From assembly GCA_007135625.1 (NCBI GenBank), contig SLIM01000030.1:1-32732 (forward strand): DNA of 32,732 bases. The letters are read 5' to 3'. Source of the stretch: Gammaproteobacteria bacterium. Its GTDB lineage: Bacteria > Pseudomonadota > Gammaproteobacteria > Chromatiales > Chromatiaceae. Below the pieces are notes generated by a model that ran no database searches, was not told the origin of the DNA, and worked only from the letters and a program-made list of their open reading frames with translations. Position numbers and translations under genes: made by a program. Positions 1-9,201 of this stretch are shown piece by piece; within the stretch, counting starts at the first letter, position 1, and every line of letters starts with the position of its first letter.

Positions 1-212
1 AGTTCCGTCCACCTTGACCGCTCACAGCGAAAGTTCCGCCGTAAGTAGCGGAGTCCTTGGGGCGAAATGCCCTGCTTGGCACTCTCGGACCAGGGTATTG
101 ACCGGAAGGATGACCAAGGCCGTTTTTAACGATCCACTCGGCTCTCAACAGCAAAACCGCGCCCCTGTGGCTACCCGAGCCGAACCCTTTACTGCTATGG
201 AGAGTTTTTTCG

Positions 213-1394
213 ATGAGTCCAGCACCGCGTCAAATCGTCACCCCGCGCCCTACGATGTCGCTAACCATCCCCCAGGGAATGGCCCCGGTTGAGTTCTTCA
301 ACAGTCCGGCCAATCTAAAAAATCTGGCCGAAGAGAATGGCCTCCTGCGGACTACCGATGATCTGTTAATGTACCGCAAGCTGATCGGCCACAGTAGCGA
401 ATTCGATACCTCGCTGATGCTCGACACTTCGCGGCGCATTCTCGACCCGCTCGGACGACCGGTGCGCCGCGATCAGATGAGCCGGGGACAGAAGCGGAGT
501 TGGAACCGCATGACCCAGATTCTCTTCTCCTATATGCTGGAGAAGTACCCCTCTCCCGAAGAGCATCTTATCCTTTGCGGTGAAGCAAGTCTCGACTCTA
601 CGTGGCCGCTCAATAAGCCGGGGGTGCCGAGTATTCGCATGATTCATAACCATTTTATGGCGTTTCCGATGGAGCAGTTGCGGACTGCTGAAGAGGCCGA
701 TCCGAACGATCCTAATCTAACCGATAGCGGCCACCATAGCCTCTTTCTGCGCCACCTGAGCGAGGTTTATCACCAGTTTTTGGAGGTGCTCGACCTGCAG
801 ATTCTTGCCCCCATCTCTAGCGATGAGTGCCGCCTCGGGCTGACTGGCTACCCCCAGGGGCTACCTAGTTGGGTGATTAGTGACGGCCCCGAGCGGTTGC
901 GGGATCAATACTTTTGGTATGAGTATGAGCAGATCCTGCGCGGCTTTCTCGATTTCTATCGCACCTTTTTTCTGCTGGTGGCGAATGGTGAGCCGGTGGT
1001 GCCGCGTGAGGCGAACTTCCCGAACCAGGTCAATAACGTGCTGCTCTCCAACCAAACGTTCCTACGAGTTGCTCGCGATCTGCGCGAAAAGGTGATTCAA
1101 GATCCGCAGTTTGCTAATGAAATCCGCTGGCGACCGGCCTATAAGCAGATTCTCTATCGTGATGATCTGGGCCGTTTGATCGTCACTATTTCGCAAAACT
1201 CGGTGGGTAATGCGATTACTGAGCTACTGGGTATTGTCGTCCGCCGGGTCGAGGATTCCGCTGCCTATGCCGCGATTGAGCCGGGCCTGGTCACCCGTCT
1301 GCTGGAAGCTCGCCAGCGCCTGATCGATGCCAACCTCGGTGAGCCGCTCTCCGCGCCCAGTTGGCCGAATGGGGAGTTTGTGGCGACTCTTTGA
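213..1394 (+). CDS. conserved hypothetical protein (393 aa) with an HNHF motif
   Basis: Long ORF with GGAG about 9 nt upstream of the ATG at 213; coding-like composition; IRMIHNHFMAFP resembles HIT-like motifs but the family is not firmly recognised. Confidence 0.75.
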   Translation: MSPAPRQIVTPRPTMSLTIPQGMAPVEFFNSPANLKNLAEENGLLRTTDDLLMYRKLIGHSSEFDTSLMLDTSRRILDPLGRPVRRDQMSRGQKRSWNRMTQILFSYMLEKYPSPEEHLILCGEASLDSTWPLNKPGVPSIRMIHNHFMAFPMEQLRTAEEADPNDPNLTDSGHHSLFLRHLSEVYHQFLEVLDLQILAPISSDECRLGLTGYPQGLPSWVISDGPERLRDQYFWYEYEQILRGFLDFYRTFFLLVANGEPVVPREANFPNQVNNVLLSNQTFLRVARDLREKVIQDPQFANEIRWRPAYKQILYRDDLGRLIVTISQNSVGNAITELLGIVVRRVEDSAAYAAIEPGLVTRLLEARQRLIDANLGEPLSAPSWPNGEFVATL

Positions 1395-1437
1395 GAATGG
1401 CTACAGTTTTTTAGCCGCTTCTGTTGGGGTTCCTGCG

Positions 1438-1635
1438 TCACCCCAACCTGCGGGCTGATTTCCTTTGGCGTTCTAGCATGGCTTCTGTACGTTTACGCCA
1501 AAAGTCTAATTGCTCTTGTAATGACATGCCAGCCACTAATTGAGCAACGTGTGTAGCGCGGGAGGTGCGGAACGTGGGTATTTCCGTTGCTTGGGAGGAT
1601 ATACGAGAGATTCTTTTTTGCAAGCGTTTTTTCAA
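1438..1635 (-). CDS. small hypothetical protein (65 aa)
   Basis: Short ORF, basic and helical; no family recognised. Confidence 0.3.
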   Translation of the reverse strand: MKKRLQKRISRISSQATEIPTFRTSRATHVAQLVAGMSLQEQLDFWRKRTEAMLERQRKSARRLG

Positions 1636-1660
1636 GACCTCAACCTACCCGTCTATTCGT

Positions 1661-2056
1661 CTATCCGTCAATATGTTCAATATAGTAGGGACGATCCTCC
1701 ATCACCAGGGTCACGCCGCTCGCTTGTAGGCGCAGGCGCTGCTCACTCCCTTCGAAGCGCAGGTTGCAGTGGGCGCGTCCTCTGCTCTCCAGCGGAATTG
1801 GGATCATGTCGCGGTAGGTGTAGATATTTTCCCCAACGTCACCGCCACTACAGACCAGCGGGCCGGGGGGTGGCAGCTCTTCCACTTCGGGGTCGCTGAA
1901 GATCAGGCTGCCGCTCTGGTGCCAGCGGCTCTGCTGCTTGGCTCCGCTCTGGGTCTGTATCAGGTAGGCGCGGGCGAAGCGCAGGGTGAGGGTCTCGCCG
2001 CTCTGCTCAATGCCGGCGATTTCACAGCCGGGCAGCTCGATGTAACTTCCATCCAC
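1661..2056 (-). CDS. hypothetical protein (131 aa)
   Basis: ORF MDGSYIELPGCEIAGIEQSGETLTLRF... with alternating beta-rich pattern; plausible coding. Confidence 0.6.
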   Translation of the reverse strand: MDGSYIELPGCEIAGIEQSGETLTLRFARAYLIQTQSGAKQQSRWHQSGSLIFSDPEVEELPPPGPLVCSGGDVGENIYTYRDMIPIPLESRGRAHCNLRFEGSEQRLRLQASGVTLVMEDRPYYIEHIDG

Positions 2057-2142
2057 GTTATTTTGCTCCTGGTTGGTGGTGCTATAGGCGTAAAAGAGAA
2101 GCAGTAAAGATCGGCAGTAGCGCAGACGGTACGCGGCATACC

Positions 2143-2226
2143 CTCCCTCTCTCCTCCCTCTCTCTCCTCTCTCTCTCTCCTCTCCCCTCTCTCCCCTCTC
2201 TCCTCTCTCTCCTCTCTCTCCTCTAC
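2143..2226. repeat. CT/GA low-complexity microsatellite tract
   Basis: ccctccctctctcctccctctctctcctctctctctctcctctcccctctctcccctctctcctctctctcctctctctcctct between dcd and the next gene. Confidence 0.9.
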
Positions 2227-2236
2227 TCCATAGGCC

Positions 2237-2803
2237 TTATGGCCGGGGTAAAGTAACTCCGGTCTGCCCTTGGTATTTGCCGCCTCGGTCGCGGTAGGAG
2301 GATTCGCAAACTTCGTCGGACTCCAGAAAGAGGATCTGGGCGACCCCTTCGTTGGCGTAGATGCGGGCGGGTAGCGGAGTGGTGTTGGAGAACTCCAGGG
2401 TGACGTGGCCCTCCCATTCGGGTTCGAGGGGGGTGACGTTGACGATAATCCCGCATCTTGCATAGGTCGATTTGCCGAGACAGATGGTGAGTACAGAGCG
2501 GGGAATCCGAAAATACTCAATGGTGCGGGCCAGGGCAAAGGAGTTGGGTGGGATGATGCAGAGATCCGATTGGAGATCCACAAAGCTGTTTTGGTCGAAG
2601 TTCTTTGGATCGACAATTGCGTGGTTGATGTTGGTGAAGATTTTGAATTCGTCGGCGCAGCGCACGTCGTAGCCGTAGCTGGAGGTGCCGTAGGAGATCA
2701 CCCGTTGCCCCTGGTAGTCGCGCACCTGCTGCGGTTCAAAGGGTTCGATCATGCGGTGCTGTTTGGCCATCTGCCGAATCCAGCGGTCGGATTTGATGCT
2801 CAC
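2237..2803 (-). CDS. dcd: dCTP deaminase
   Basis: [27 protein letters not shown]...[22 protein letters not shown]...[51 protein letters not shown], typical Dcd; GTG start with AAGGGAG SD. Confidence 0.95.
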   Translation of the reverse strand: MSIKSDRWIRQMAKQHRMIEPFEPQQVRDYQGQRVISYGTSSYGYDVRCADEFKIFTNINHAIVDPKNFDQNSFVDLQSDLCIIPPNSFALARTIEYFRIPRSVLTICLGKSTYARCGIIVNVTPLEPEWEGHVTLEFSNTTPLPARIYANEGVAQILFLESDEVCESSYRDRGGKYQGQTGVTLPRP

Positions 2804-2969
2804 GTTGTTGCTCCCTTTTTCATGATATCACCGACTTTCCGCACCTTGCCCTTATAACCCACTGATCCGAATAAATGATTATGTTTTTCTAGAGTCATAC
2901 TACAAGGAGATACCTCTTTTGGATCAGCGTGTTGCACGGGGGGTGCGGAATGTAGGATATAAAGCAGAA

Positions 2970-3027
2970 GACGGCCTGAAGGCCGTCCTACTGCTGCTAC
3001 AGCAGAAAAGACGACCCGCAGGCCGTC
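2970..3027 (-). terminator. tandem pair of similar hairpins downstream of dsrP (terminator- or REP-like)
   Basis: Minus-strand GACGGCC-TGCG-GGTCGTC-TTTTCTGCT and GACGGCC-TTCA-GGCCGTC-TTCTGCTTTA, both with short T-rich tails. Confidence 0.65.
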
Positions 3028-3037
3028 CCACATCGGG

Positions 3038-4249
3038 TCAACTCTTGGCCGGAGCCTCATCCTCAAGGGTGTCGGGGAGTACCTTGAGCATCCGCGAAGC
3101 GATGGCGACCATCATCATAGAGACCGTCACTCCGGCAACTCCGAGGGCAAACTCGGCGAAGGTTGGGACGTAGCGGGCAATTTGACCATCCATCATGCTG
3201 CTTTCGAGGACATCTTTGCCCGGGAAGAGGTTCATCGGGTAGGCCTGCCCGCCGATAAGAAGGATATAGATCAGGGCAAAACCGCCGATCAGGGTACCTA
3301 CAGCGGCGACGAGTACCGCAGTGCGTGACTTCTCGAAGGCGGGGGAGTAGATCAAAAAGAGCGGCACGATGGTGCCGAGGATCAGGTAGCCAAACCAAAA
3401 AAGCAGCGGATAGATACCGCCACTGACCAGGAAGAAGCTCGACAGGTCGGCGTGGCGGGCGGCGTAGAGGTTGGTCAGGTGGTAGACGGCGACGAAGTAG
3501 AAGACACCGCCGATAAAGACCCCGAGCAGGTTCTTGAGCTTGGCGATGCGCAGGTCGCCGATGCTGCGCTCGGCCCACCAGTAGGCGGCCATGAGGGCGA
3601 CGATGAAGAAGGCCAGGCCATAGGCGAAGGACATGACGATAAACATCGGGGCGAGAATTGCCGCATCATACGCCTCACGCGCAACTAGGAAACCGAAGAT
3701 GGAGCCGGTACCGGTGGTGAGGATGAGTCGCCAGAAGAAGGCAGCAAAACCGAGCGGTTTGTAGTAGTGGTTTACGCTGCGATCCATCATGCTCCACAGG
3801 TAGGCTCCGACAATGGCGAAGAAGCCGGTGTAGAGGATAATGTTCCAGGCAAAGATCGACTTGAAGTTGTAGGTGGTCATTGCCACGATCAGGCGATCCG
3901 GGCGACCGAGATCGAGCAGCAGCACCATCAGTCCACCCGCCAGCAGGCCAATCGCCAGCAGCGCCGAGAAGCGCCCCAGCGGTTTGTACATCGGCCCGCC
4001 GAAAACCGAGCCGATGGAGGCGACATTGAGGGCACCGGAGGCGGCGACAATTAAGAAAATAGCGAAGACATGGGGGATACCCCACACCACATGGTTGGTC
4101 ATGCCGGTGACCCAGTGACCGTTATGCTCCATGTAGAAGGCGGAGAGCAGGCCGATCAGCACGACACCGGCCATTGCGCCGAGACCGAACCAGTAGCGCC
4201 GGGGGTCGCACCACAACTCGCGATAATGCAATCTATACATCGAATTCAT
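3038..4249 (-). CDS. dsrP: DsrP, NrfD-like integral membrane subunit of DsrMKJOP
   Basis: Polytopic membrane protein of about 403 aa; position after dsrO; NrfD-like character. Confidence 0.93.
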   Translation of the reverse strand: MNSMYRLHYRELWCDPRRYWFGLGAMAGVVLIGLLSAFYMEHNGHWVTGMTNHVVWGIPHVFAIFLIVAASGALNVASIGSVFGGPMYKPLGRFSALLAIGLLAGGLMVLLLDLGRPDRLIVAMTTYNFKSIFAWNIILYTGFFAIVGAYLWSMMDRSVNHYYKPLGFAAFFWRLILTTGTGSIFGFLVAREAYDAAILAPMFIVMSFAYGLAFFIVALMAAYWWAERSIGDLRIAKLKNLLGVFIGGVFYFVAVYHLTNLYAARHADLSSFFLVSGGIYPLLFWFGYLILGTIVPLFLIYSPAFEKSRTAVLVAAVGTLIGGFALIYILLIGGQAYPMNLFPGKDVLESSMMDGQIARYVPTFAEFALGVAGVTVSMMMVAIASRMLKVLPDTLEDEAPAKS

Positions 4250-4261
4250 GCCTCTTTACGA

Positions 4262-5089
4262 TCAGATGTTGGTGTAACGAACGCCGGTGTTGAGTTCCAG
4301 GTCGGCCCGAATCTGACGGCTGGTCTGTTCTGCCAGCGCCTTGGCGAGGGCACTTTCGGGATCCTTCAGGTCGCCAAACAGAATGGCGTGGTGTCCGGCA
4401 GCGGCGCAGGCATCCTGGCAGGCGGTGGTAACTTCGCCGCCTTGATCCCGGTCGATGCGATGTGCGCAGAGGTTGCAAGACTCCACACAGCCGATGCCAC
4501 GAGGGGCGTGGGAGCGCTGCTCTGCGACGTGCTGGTGGATAAAGGAGCGGGCCTTGTAGGGACAGGCCATCATGCAGTAGCGGCAGCCGATGCAGATGTG
4601 ACGATCCACCATGACGATGCCGTCGGCCCGTTTGAAGGAGGCGCCGGTGGGGCAGACATCGCAACAGGGGGGCTTTTCGCAGTGTTGGCACATAATCGGC
4701 AGGTTGGTGACTACCCCGGTCTGCTGGTCTTGCAGTTTGACTTTGCGAATCCACTGCGGGCGCTGCTGCTCCCACAGATGGTCTGGGTTACGCTTGGGTT
4801 GTACCACCAGGTCGATACCGTTTTCCGTTTCGCAGGCCTCAACGCAGGCGGTGCAACCACTGGCGCACTTGTCGGTGTCGATGAGCATTCCCCAGCGTTG
4901 ATTAGAGGTTACGTCTCCGCTGCCGGTCGCCTTGGCCACCGTTATCAGTAGTCCAGGTGCGACCACTGCCGCGCCCGCTGCGATGACGGTGTTGCGCAGA
5001 AAGGCTCGCCGTTGCTGCTGCTCCAGCGCTGGCTCGACGCAAACCGAATCTACGCCATGAGCACTGGATTTGTTCAGGTCATCACTCAT
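4262..5089 (-). CDS. dsrO: DsrO, periplasmic ferredoxin-like Fe-S subunit
   Basis: N-terminal RRAFLRNTVIAAGAA Tat-like signal; several Cys clusters (CASGCTACVEACE, CQHCEKPPCCDVCPTGA, CIGCRYCMMACPYKAR). Confidence 0.94.
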   Translation of the reverse strand: MSDDLNKSSAHGVDSVCVEPALEQQQRRAFLRNTVIAAGAAVVAPGLLITVAKATGSGDVTSNQRWGMLIDTDKCASGCTACVEACETENGIDLVVQPKRNPDHLWEQQRPQWIRKVKLQDQQTGVVTNLPIMCQHCEKPPCCDVCPTGASFKRADGIVMVDRHICIGCRYCMMACPYKARSFIHQHVAEQRSHAPRGIGCVESCNLCAHRIDRDQGGEVTTACQDACAAAGHHAILFGDLKDPESALAKALAEQTSRQIRADLELNTGVRYTNI

Positions 5090-5092
5090 TGT

Positions 5093-5494
5093 TTATCTCT
5101 CCTCCGGTACCTGGCTATGGCACTGGAAGCAGTTGATGCGAATCCCGGTATAGGTGTGACAACTGGCGCAGAACTGCCCTTTGTCACTGACCGGGATAGG
5201 GGTGCCGCTGGCTTCGCGTCCGGCGTGGCAATCAATACAGCCAACCAGGCTGTGATTGATGCTCCGATTGCCGCGTTGCACCGCACGATCCCGGTCATGG
5301 TTAAGGTAGCGCATGTGGTTGCGACGCATGTCGTTGGGATCGCCGACACAGGAGCTACCCGGCGCTAACGCCTTGGAGCCGGGGGAGAGGGAGCCGACGG
5401 CAAACGCCGTGCCGCTGGTGAGGGCGGCGAGAGCCATCCCTACGACCAGCAGGCCCGCGATGCGCCGGAGACCGGTTGCTACACACATCGCCAT
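5093..5494 (-). CDS. dsrJ: DsrJ, triheme cytochrome c
   Basis: Start trimmed from ORF 5093..5638 to an ATG just after dsrL; signal peptide; three CxxCH motifs (CIDCH, CASCH, CFQCH). Confidence 0.9.
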   Translation of the reverse strand: MAMCVATGLRRIAGLLVVGMALAALTSGTAFAVGSLSPGSKALAPGSSCVGDPNDMRRNHMRYLNHDRDRAVQRGNRSINHSLVGCIDCHAGREASGTPIPVSDKGQFCASCHTYTGIRINCFQCHSQVPEER

Positions 5495-5501
5495 GCCCCT
5501 T

Positions 5502-7457
5502 TTACTCGCCCAGGCCCATCTGAATGTAGCCGGTGGGGCAGACATCGTGGCAGATGTGGCAGCCGATACAGCGGCTGTAGTCGGTGTCGACGTAGCGCCC
5601 GGTGGTGTTCTGCCCCTTTTTGACCCGGAATACCGCATCCTGGGGACAGAAGATCACGCAGTTGTCGCACTCAAAGCACATTCCGCACGACATGCAGCGC
5701 TTCGCCTCGGCGATGGTCTGCTCCTCGCCAAGCGGTTGCAGCCGCTCGTGAAAGTGGCCAAGTACCTCTTCAGCGGTCGGTACCTCTTCGCTGCGAATGT
5801 TGCGCGGGGTATATTTGAAGTGACCAAGAAAGAGGTCTTTGTGGGAGATGACCTCTGACTTGGAGCGGTCTTCAAAGTTATGCACTGCATATTTGGCACT
5901 GGCGGTGCCGCGCAGGTCGCCCTGGGCGGCATCGAAGTCTTCCGGTTGCAGCCCTGCCTCACGCAGCTTGTCGAGCAGGCTGAAGTGGTGGACATCGACC
6001 TTGGGACGCTTGCCCAGCTCCTGCCCCTGGAGGTATTGATCGACGCTCTCGGCACAGATCGAGGCCTGGCCGATGGCGGTGGTGAGGAGGTGGGGGCGGA
6101 TGATGTCGCCGATGACGAAGTGGCCCGGCTTGCCAGGTACTTGGTAGTACTTGTCGGAGTCGATCATGCCGCGACCGTTGTTCAGCGCGTCGAGGCCGTC
6201 GAGATCTCCCGATTGACCAATTGCGGCGACGATCAGATCGGCCTCAATCACCCGCTCGGTGCCGGCGATCTGAATCGGCTTCATCCCTTCCATGGTGCAG
6301 TTGCAGACCTTCAGGCCGGTGGCGCGGCCATCGGCTCCGAGAATCACCTCCAGCGGCATCACTCCATCGAGAATGGTAACCCCCTCTTGCAGGGCATCGC
6401 TAATCTCATGCTCAGAGGCAAACATCTTATCGCGCACGAAGAGCGAGGTCAATGTTACGTCGGCCCCTTGGGCGGCGGCGGTAACGGCGGAGTCGTGGGC
6501 GACATAGCCATCGACAATCGCGCTCTCTGGCCGTTCGCTGGGGTTGACATGTTCGATGTGGCCGAGGCGGCGGGCGACCGAAACCACGTCAATCGAGGTG
6601 TCACCACCACCGATACAGACCACCCGCTTGGCAGTGACCTTCATACGCTCTTCGTTAAAGGCCTTGAGGAAGGCGACACCACCGACGCAGTTGGGGGTAC
6701 CTTCCCAGCCGGGAACCGGCAGGCCACGGGCGTTCTGGCAGCCGACCGCCCAGATCACCGCGTCAAACTCTTTCTCTACCTGCTCCATCGGAACATCTTT
6801 GCCGACCCGGGTCTTGAGGCGGGTCTCCACGCCCATGTCGATAATGCGCTGACACTCCGCCTCCAGCTTGTCACGCGGAATACGGTAGCCGGGGATACCG
6901 TAACGCATCATTCCGCCGAGTCCTTCGTTGGCCTCAAACAGGGTGACGGCGTGGCCCATGCGGCGCAGTTGGTAGGCGGCGGCCATGCCCCCCGGTCCCG
7001 CTCCGACAATCGCGACCTTTTTGCCGCTGTCGGGACCCGACTCGTACTTGAGACCATGCTCAATGGCGTAGTCGCCAAGGTACTGCTCGACTGAATTGAT
7101 GCCGACGAAGTCTTCCACTTCGTTGCGGTTGCAGCCGTCCTGACAGGGGGCGGGACAGACTCGGCCCATCATTGAGGGGAAGGGGTTGGAGTCGGTGGCA
7201 CGGCGGAAAGCGTACTCCTGCCAGCTCATCTCACCCGCCGGTTTCTCTTGGCCGCGCACAATCGCCAGCCAACCACGGATGTCGTGGCCGGAGGGACAGC
7301 TCCCTTGGCACGGAGGGGTTTTGTGAATGTAGGTGGGACATTTGTGGGAGGTGTCCTGGACGAAAATCTGTTCATCCCAACCATCCCACTCGCTGGTGCC
7401 ATCTTCGTAACGGCGGAAGTTCAGGTTTTGATTCACGTGTTCACTGGGAGTCGCCAT
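5502..7457 (-). CDS. dsrL: DsrL, NAD(P)H-linked FAD/Fe-S oxidoreductase
   Basis: GltD-like flavoprotein (VAIVGAGPGGMAAAYQLRRMGHAVTLFE; VVCIGGGDTSIDVV) with C-terminal ferredoxin Cys clusters; position in dsr operon. Confidence 0.95.
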   Translation of the reverse strand: MATPSEHVNQNLNFRRYEDGTSEWDGWDEQIFVQDTSHKCPTYIHKTPPCQGSCPSGHDIRGWLAIVRGQEKPAGEMSWQEYAFRRATDSNPFPSMMGRVCPAPCQDGCNRNEVEDFVGINSVEQYLGDYAIEHGLKYESGPDSGKKVAIVGAGPGGMAAAYQLRRMGHAVTLFEANEGLGGMMRYGIPGYRIPRDKLEAECQRIIDMGVETRLKTRVGKDVPMEQVEKEFDAVIWAVGCQNARGLPVPGWEGTPNCVGGVAFLKAFNEERMKVTAKRVVCIGGGDTSIDVVSVARRLGHIEHVNPSERPESAIVDGYVAHDSAVTAAAQGADVTLTSLFVRDKMFASEHEISDALQEGVTILDGVMPLEVILGADGRATGLKVCNCTMEGMKPIQIAGTERVIEADLIVAAIGQSGDLDGLDALNNGRGMIDSDKYYQVPGKPGHFVIGDIIRPHLLTTAIGQASICAESVDQYLQGQELGKRPKVDVHHFSLLDKLREAGLQPEDFDAAQGDLRGTASAKYAVHNFEDRSKSEVISHKDLFLGHFKYTPRNIRSEEVPTAEEVLGHFHERLQPLGEEQTIAEAKRCMSCGMCFECDNCVIFCPQDAVFRVKKGQNTTGRYVDTDYSRCIGCHICHDVCPTGYIQMGLGE

Positions 7458-7633
7458 GCTCTTGTCTCCTCAACCGTAGGTAGTCGTTAACGTTCGGCGC
7501 ACGATAAGATCGCCGCCAAATAGATTCAGTTCATGCCGGGAGGATTCCCGACCCAAGCGCTTGCGGTCGCGGATGATCACGATGGCGACTCCAAAGGGGT
7601 AGCCGCTGCGCTGATCACCCGTGACGTTCCGCC

Positions 7634-9175
7634 CTATTCGTCCTCCTCATCCTCCTCCTCAGCCCACTCGGGGGGCGGAGTTTTGCGATTAAGGACGATG
7701 GCGTTGCTCACCAGTTGGTGAACACTGACGATCTGGTCCATATCCATTCCATAGTAGGGCAAGGTCTTGGTAAATTGACTCTTGCAGATGGCACAGATCG
7801 CAGCCATGTGGGTGACCCCGTACTCATCCATGGCGTTCTTTAAGGCGGTCATGCGGGGTAGCGCACCTTTTACCCGCAGTTCCATTAGGTCATCAGTAAG
7901 CAGTCCGCCGCCGCCGCCGCAGCAGAAGGTGCGCTCGCCGATGGTTTCGTGGTGCATATCGACGTAGTGGTTGCAGACCGCCTTAATGACGTTACGCGGA
8001 ATCTCGAACTGGCCGCCCGGTAGATCGCCCATGCGGGTGGCGCGGGCGACGTTACAGGAGTCGTGGAAGGTGAGTACCTTGTCGTCATTTTCCGACTTGT
8101 CGAACTCCAGGGTTCCTTTCTGCATTTCGTCCCAGGTGAATTCGCAGATGTGCTGCGGTACCGGGTAGTTGGGGTCGAGGAAGTCGAACGGTCCGGCGAG
8201 GGTGTTGAGAAAGGCGTAGGCGACGCGCCAGGCGTGGCCACACTCGCCAAAAACGATGCGCTTGACTTTAAGCTCCAGCGCGGCCTTGCGCACCCGCAGG
8301 GCGACCCGCCGCATATTTTCGTAGGAGCCGATGAACATGCCGAAGTTGCCCGCTTCGGAGGCGGTGGTACTCAGCGTCCAGGAGACTCCGGCCTCGTGGA
8401 ACACCTTGCCGTAACCGATTAGTCCATCAACGTGCGGTTCAGCAAAAAAGTCGGCGGAGGGGGTGACCAACAGCACCTCGGCCCCTTCCACATCGAGCGG
8501 AAAGCGGACGTGTACCTCGGCATCGTCCCACACATCCTCTTCCAGCCCTTCAAGGGTGTTGGCAATCGCCGGGCCGGGCAGGCCGAGGTTGTTGCCGACC
8601 TTATGGACTTTGGCGATGATTTCGTTGCAGTACTTCTGGCCGTAGCCGATGCTGTCGAGAATCTCACGCGCCGCCATGGAGATCTCGGCGGTATCGATGC
8701 CGTAGGGGCAGAAGACGGAGCAGCGGCGACACTGGGAGCACTGGTGGTAGTAGCTGTACCACTCATCCAGGGTCTCGCGGGTGAGATCCTCGGCACCCAC
8801 CAGTTTGGGAAAATATTTACCGGCCAAGGTAAAGTAGCGGCGGTAGACCTTGCGCAGTAGATCTTGCCGCCCGACCGGCATGTTTTTGGGGTCGGCGGTG
8901 CCTAGGAAGTAGTGGCACTTGTCGGTGCAGGAGCCGCATTTGACGCAGGAGTCGAGGTAGACCCGTAGCGAACGGTAGCGCGAACAGAGATCCCCAAGCT
9001 TCTCTACTGCTTTGGTCTGCCAGTCGTCGATCAGCTCGCCTGGAAAACCAAGATCGGTGTTGTGATCCGGGTTATTGACCACAAACGGTTTGAGGTGCGC
9101 CATTGCGCCCTCTTTGATCGCCGGAACCTCGACGTACTGGGTCAGTTCCGGCACCCCAAATTCAGCCTTAGCCAT
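7634..9175 (-). CDS. dsrK: DsrK, HdrD-like Fe-S subunit
   Basis: CVKCGSCTDKC, CSQCRRCSVFCPYG, CCG-type motifs (TFHDSCNVAR, RTFCCGGGGGLL); acidic C-terminus. Confidence 0.95.
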   Translation of the reverse strand: MAKAEFGVPELTQYVEVPAIKEGAMAHLKPFVVNNPDHNTDLGFPGELIDDWQTKAVEKLGDLCSRYRSLRVYLDSCVKCGSCTDKCHYFLGTADPKNMPVGRQDLLRKVYRRYFTLAGKYFPKLVGAEDLTRETLDEWYSYYHQCSQCRRCSVFCPYGIDTAEISMAAREILDSIGYGQKYCNEIIAKVHKVGNNLGLPGPAIANTLEGLEEDVWDDAEVHVRFPLDVEGAEVLLVTPSADFFAEPHVDGLIGYGKVFHEAGVSWTLSTTASEAGNFGMFIGSYENMRRVALRVRKAALELKVKRIVFGECGHAWRVAYAFLNTLAGPFDFLDPNYPVPQHICEFTWDEMQKGTLEFDKSENDDKVLTFHDSCNVARATRMGDLPGGQFEIPRNVIKAVCNHYVDMHHETIGERTFCCGGGGGLLTDDLMELRVKGALPRMTALKNAMDEYGVTHMAAICAICKSQFTKTLPYYGMDMDQIVSVHQLVSNAIVLNRKTPPPEWAEEEDEEDE

Positions 9176-9201
9176 GTTAGTCCCTCTTGCCGTGATCGGG
9201 T

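Noticed and set aside
14-292. 92-aa plus-strand ORF at the left edge
   Set aside because: No family resemblance and overlaps the better-supported gene at 213-1394 in another frame
2800-2899. 32-aa minus-strand [35 protein letters not shown] overlapping the dcd start (GTGA)
   Set aside because: No convincing SD for its ATG, and dcd has its own SD; could be chance
4070-7094. Long plus-strand ORFs antisense to dsrO/dsrJ/dsrL (4070-4951, 5313-5858, 5880-7094)
   Set aside because: GC-rich shadow ORFs opposite clear dsr genes; translations are low-complexity and lack motifs
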